Shown here one piece after another: positions 6,118 to 7,462 of a stretch of 7,462 nt of DNA; the stretch's first letter is position 1, and each line of letters begins with the position of its first letter. Under the pieces are notes generated by a model, which worked only from the letters and a program-made list of their open reading frames with translations, ran no database searches and had not been told where the DNA came from. Source of the DNA: Micrococcales bacterium. GTDB taxonomy: Bacteria > Actinomycetota > Actinomycetes > Actinomycetales > Dermatophilaceae. The stretch spans positions 1 to 7,462 of the forward strand of contig PKWT01000238.1 in NCBI GenBank assembly GCA_003132125.1, in the 5' to 3' direction. A program made the translations under genes and the position numbers.

Positions 6118-6136
6118 TTTAGAGGGTTTCTCCAAG
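6118..6136. promoter_or_regulatory. Palindrome 2, overlapping the fasR stop: second candidate FasR operator
   Basis: TTTAGAGGGTTTCTCCAAG matches palindrome 1 at 16 of 19 positions and keeps the same centre. It starts 26 bp from the start of palindrome 1, about 2.5 helical turns. It covers the last codons and the TAA stop of fasR, so the C-terminal LLGETL codons of FasR are constrained by, or have been recruited into, the site. Confidence 0.6.
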
Positions 6137-7369
6137 AAGCGATGCGTCGTGAGTCGTGGGCAGCTCGGGCTCATGGCCCTCCAGCGAACGCCGCCACTGC
6201 CGTCGGGTGGACTCGGCCAGGCGTCCGACCGCGAGCGCCATCCGCACGGTGTGTGCCTCGCGGGGATGGCTCAGGTCATAGCCGGTCACGGTGGCGATAC
6301 GTCCGAGCCGGTAGCGGACGGTGTTGGGGTGCACAAACAGGATCCTGGCTGTGGACTCGAGGCCACCGCCGCCGTCCAGATAGGTGGACGCGGTCTCGAA
6401 CAGGGCGCTCCCCGCAGCCAGAAGCGGACGGTAGACACGCTCGATGAGGGCAAGGCGGGCCTGGGCGTCACCGGCCAGCACCCGCTCCGGCAGCAGATCG
6501 TCGGCGAGGACGGGACGGGGCGCATCGGGCCAGGCGCGGGCAGCATCCAGGCCAGAGAGCGCAGCCCGCGCCGAGCGTCCCGCGGCGAACAGGTGCGGCA
6601 CTGTGGGCCCGATGACGATGGGGCCGTCGCCGAAGCACTCGGCCAACGCGTGGACAGTGGCCGTGGGGTCCTGCAGGCCCCCGAGGATGGCGACCAGACG
6701 TCGTCTCTGCACTGCAGCCAGGGACTCGATCCCATGGTGCGATGCGGCTCGCCGGAGCGTGTCCACGACCCCCTCGGTGTCGCCGTCAGGCGTGGAACCG
6801 GCGATCACTGCGACGTGGTTGACCGACCCCCAGCCCAGCGCGGACGCCCGGGACTGCATCGAGTCGTCGGCCTCACCACGCAGGACGGCGTCGACCACCA
6901 GCGACTCCAGCCGCGCGTCCCAGGCGCCTCGGGCCTCGGCGGCGCGAGCGTAGATCTGAGCGGCGCCGAAGGCGATCTCGCGTGAGTAGCGCAGCACGCC
7001 CTCGCGCAGGATCTGTTCCTCGCCGGGAGCCGCGAGCTGGGCGACGTCGTCCTCAATGACATCCACGACCGCGCGGACCAGCTCGAGCGTCTGTGCCAAG
7101 CTGATGGACCGGGTCAGCTCGCGCGGTGCGGTCCCGAACACGTCCACCGAGATCTGGGGGTTTTCGCTGGGGTCGCGGTACCACGCAAGGAAGCCCGCGA
7201 TGCCGGCCTGAGCGACGAGTCCGACCCATGAGCGGTCCTCTGCCGAGAGGGCGCGGTACCAGTCGTGTCGGGACTCCATGTACTTGTTCGCAGTGGCCGA
7301 CAGAGCGCCGGTGCTGCGCTCGATGCGCCGTTGTGTGGCCGCGCTGCCGCGCGGACGTGTGGCTGCCAT
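6119..7369 (-). CDS. fasR: PucR-type transcriptional regulator of fatty acid synthesis (FasR/MabR-like)
   Basis: This 416-aa cytoplasmic regulator probably controls the downstream fab operon. The C-terminus has the PucR-type helix-turn-helix: STARILFVHPNTVRYRLGRI (339-358) followed by ATVTGYDLSHPREAHTVRMAL. Residues about 180-290 form the GGDEF-like central region of the family, with the N-terminal 150 residues (WVGLVAQAGIAGFLAWYRDP at 48-67, then helices) as the likely ligand/oligomer domain. Length is close to that of MabR (Rv2242) and of Streptomyces FasR. Those relatives sit directly before fabD; Streptomyces FasR activates the operon, and long-chain acyl-CoA is reported to affect MabR. 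The ATG at 7369 lies only 12 bases beyond a good -10 hexamer, so the message may be leaderless or nearly so. Upstream Shine-Dalgarno sequence is weak (AGG only). The 3' end overlaps candidate operator 2. Confidence 0.93.
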   Translation of the reverse strand: MAATRPRGSAATQRRIERSTGALSATANKYMESRHDWYRALSAEDRSWVGLVAQAGIAGFLAWYRDPSENPQISVDVFGTAPRELTRSISLAQTLELVRAVVDVIEDDVAQLAAPGEEQILREGVLRYSREIAFGAAQIYARAAEARGAWDARLESLVVDAVLRGEADDSMQSRASALGWGSVNHVAVIAGSTPDGDTEGVVDTLRRAASHHGIESLAAVQRRRLVAILGGLQDPTATVHALAECFGDGPIVIGPTVPHLFAAGRSARAALSGLDAARAWPDAPRPVLADDLLPERVLAGDAQARLALIERVYRPLLAAGSALFETASTYLDGGGGLESTARILFVHPNTVRYRLGRIATVTGYDLSHPREAHTVRMALAVGRLAESTRRQWRRSLEGHEPELPTTHDASLLGETL

Positions 7370-7381
7370 AAGGTCAGCCTA

Positions 7382-7387
7382 ATTGTA
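7382..7387 (-). promoter_or_regulatory. -10 element of fasR (probable near-leaderless promoter)
   Basis: The minus strand reads TACAAT, 5 of 6 to the TATAAT consensus. Transcription starting about 7 bases on would begin near 7375, giving a leader of about 6 bases before the fasR ATG. No clear TTGACA-like -35 is seen at 16-18 bases. The hexamer lies in an imperfect inverted repeat: ATTGTGCC and, after CG, GGCATACAAT, on the minus strand (7382-7400). This could be a regulator site. Confidence 0.45.
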
Positions 7388-7400
7388 TGCCGGGCACAAT

Positions 7401-7462
7401 GACCCCATCGCGCGTCCATCAGTTCATCGGCGTCGGGTGCCACCGCGCGGTTGGCTGCTCTC
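7401..7462. other. Window edge upstream of fasR; no gene supported
   Basis: These 62 bases hold no start codon with a ribosome binding site on either strand. One minus-strand frame is open from the edge to a TGA at 7419-7421 (ending TPMN), so the tail of an upstream gene cannot be excluded. In mycobacteria aceE precedes the fasR homologue, but the few residues here cannot be matched to it. Confidence 0.3.

Noticed and set aside
6149..6985. Plus-strand frame of 278 codons opposite fasR
   Set aside because: Antisense shadow; the minus-strand product has a clear PucR helix-turn-helix and full family length.
7419..7462. C-terminal tail of an upstream minus-strand gene (frame ending TPMN)
   Set aside because: Only about 14 residues are visible, with no recognisable family match, so it cannot be called.

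Overview
The window is a type II fatty acid synthase (FAS II) initiation/elongation operon from a high-GC actinobacterium. The evidence is the GC-rich codon use, the PucR-type FasR/MabR regulator next to fabD, the AccD6-type carboxyltransferase and a DUF3145 gene. Gene order and sequence style suggest Micrococcales (Intrasporangiaceae/Dermacoccaceae-like), but genus cannot be settled from the sequence alone.

Layout, read along the minus strand from the right: a short promoter region (about 7370-7400) with a good -10 hexamer almost touching the start codon of fasR (6119-7369). A 90-bp spacer follows, carrying two near-identical 19-bp palindromes, the second lying over the fasR stop codon. Then come fabD (4847-6028), fabH (3777-4796), acpP (3439-3690), a 197-bp spacer with a strong hairpin and a 24-bp tandem repeat, fabF (1986-3236) and accD6 (535-1986, overlapping fabF by one base as TGATG). 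A DUF3145 gene (9-500) lies on the plus strand and converges on accD6 with a 34-bp gap.

The genes form one pathway. AccD6, with a biotinylated alpha subunit encoded elsewhere, makes malonyl-CoA. FabD moves malonyl to the phosphopantetheine arm of AcpP. FabH condenses an acyl-CoA primer with malonyl-ACP, and FabF carries out later condensations. FasR probably senses lipid status and controls the operon through the twin palindromes. The reductases and dehydratase (FabG, FabZ/HadABC, FabI) are absent from the window, as is usual for this locus. The arrangement mixes the Streptomyces order (fasR-fabD-fabH-acpP-fabF-DUF3145) with the mycobacterial habit of ending the operon with accD6.

The genes themselves are ordinary housekeeping genes. 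The points worth a second look are a biotinyl-domain-like C-terminal extension on FabD in which arginine sits at the biotinylation lysine position, the twin palindromes, an in-frame tandem repeat just after the fabD stop that reads on to the fabH start, and the structured acpP-fabF spacer. I do not see a mobile element, CRISPR array, RNA gene, defence system or wholly new system here.
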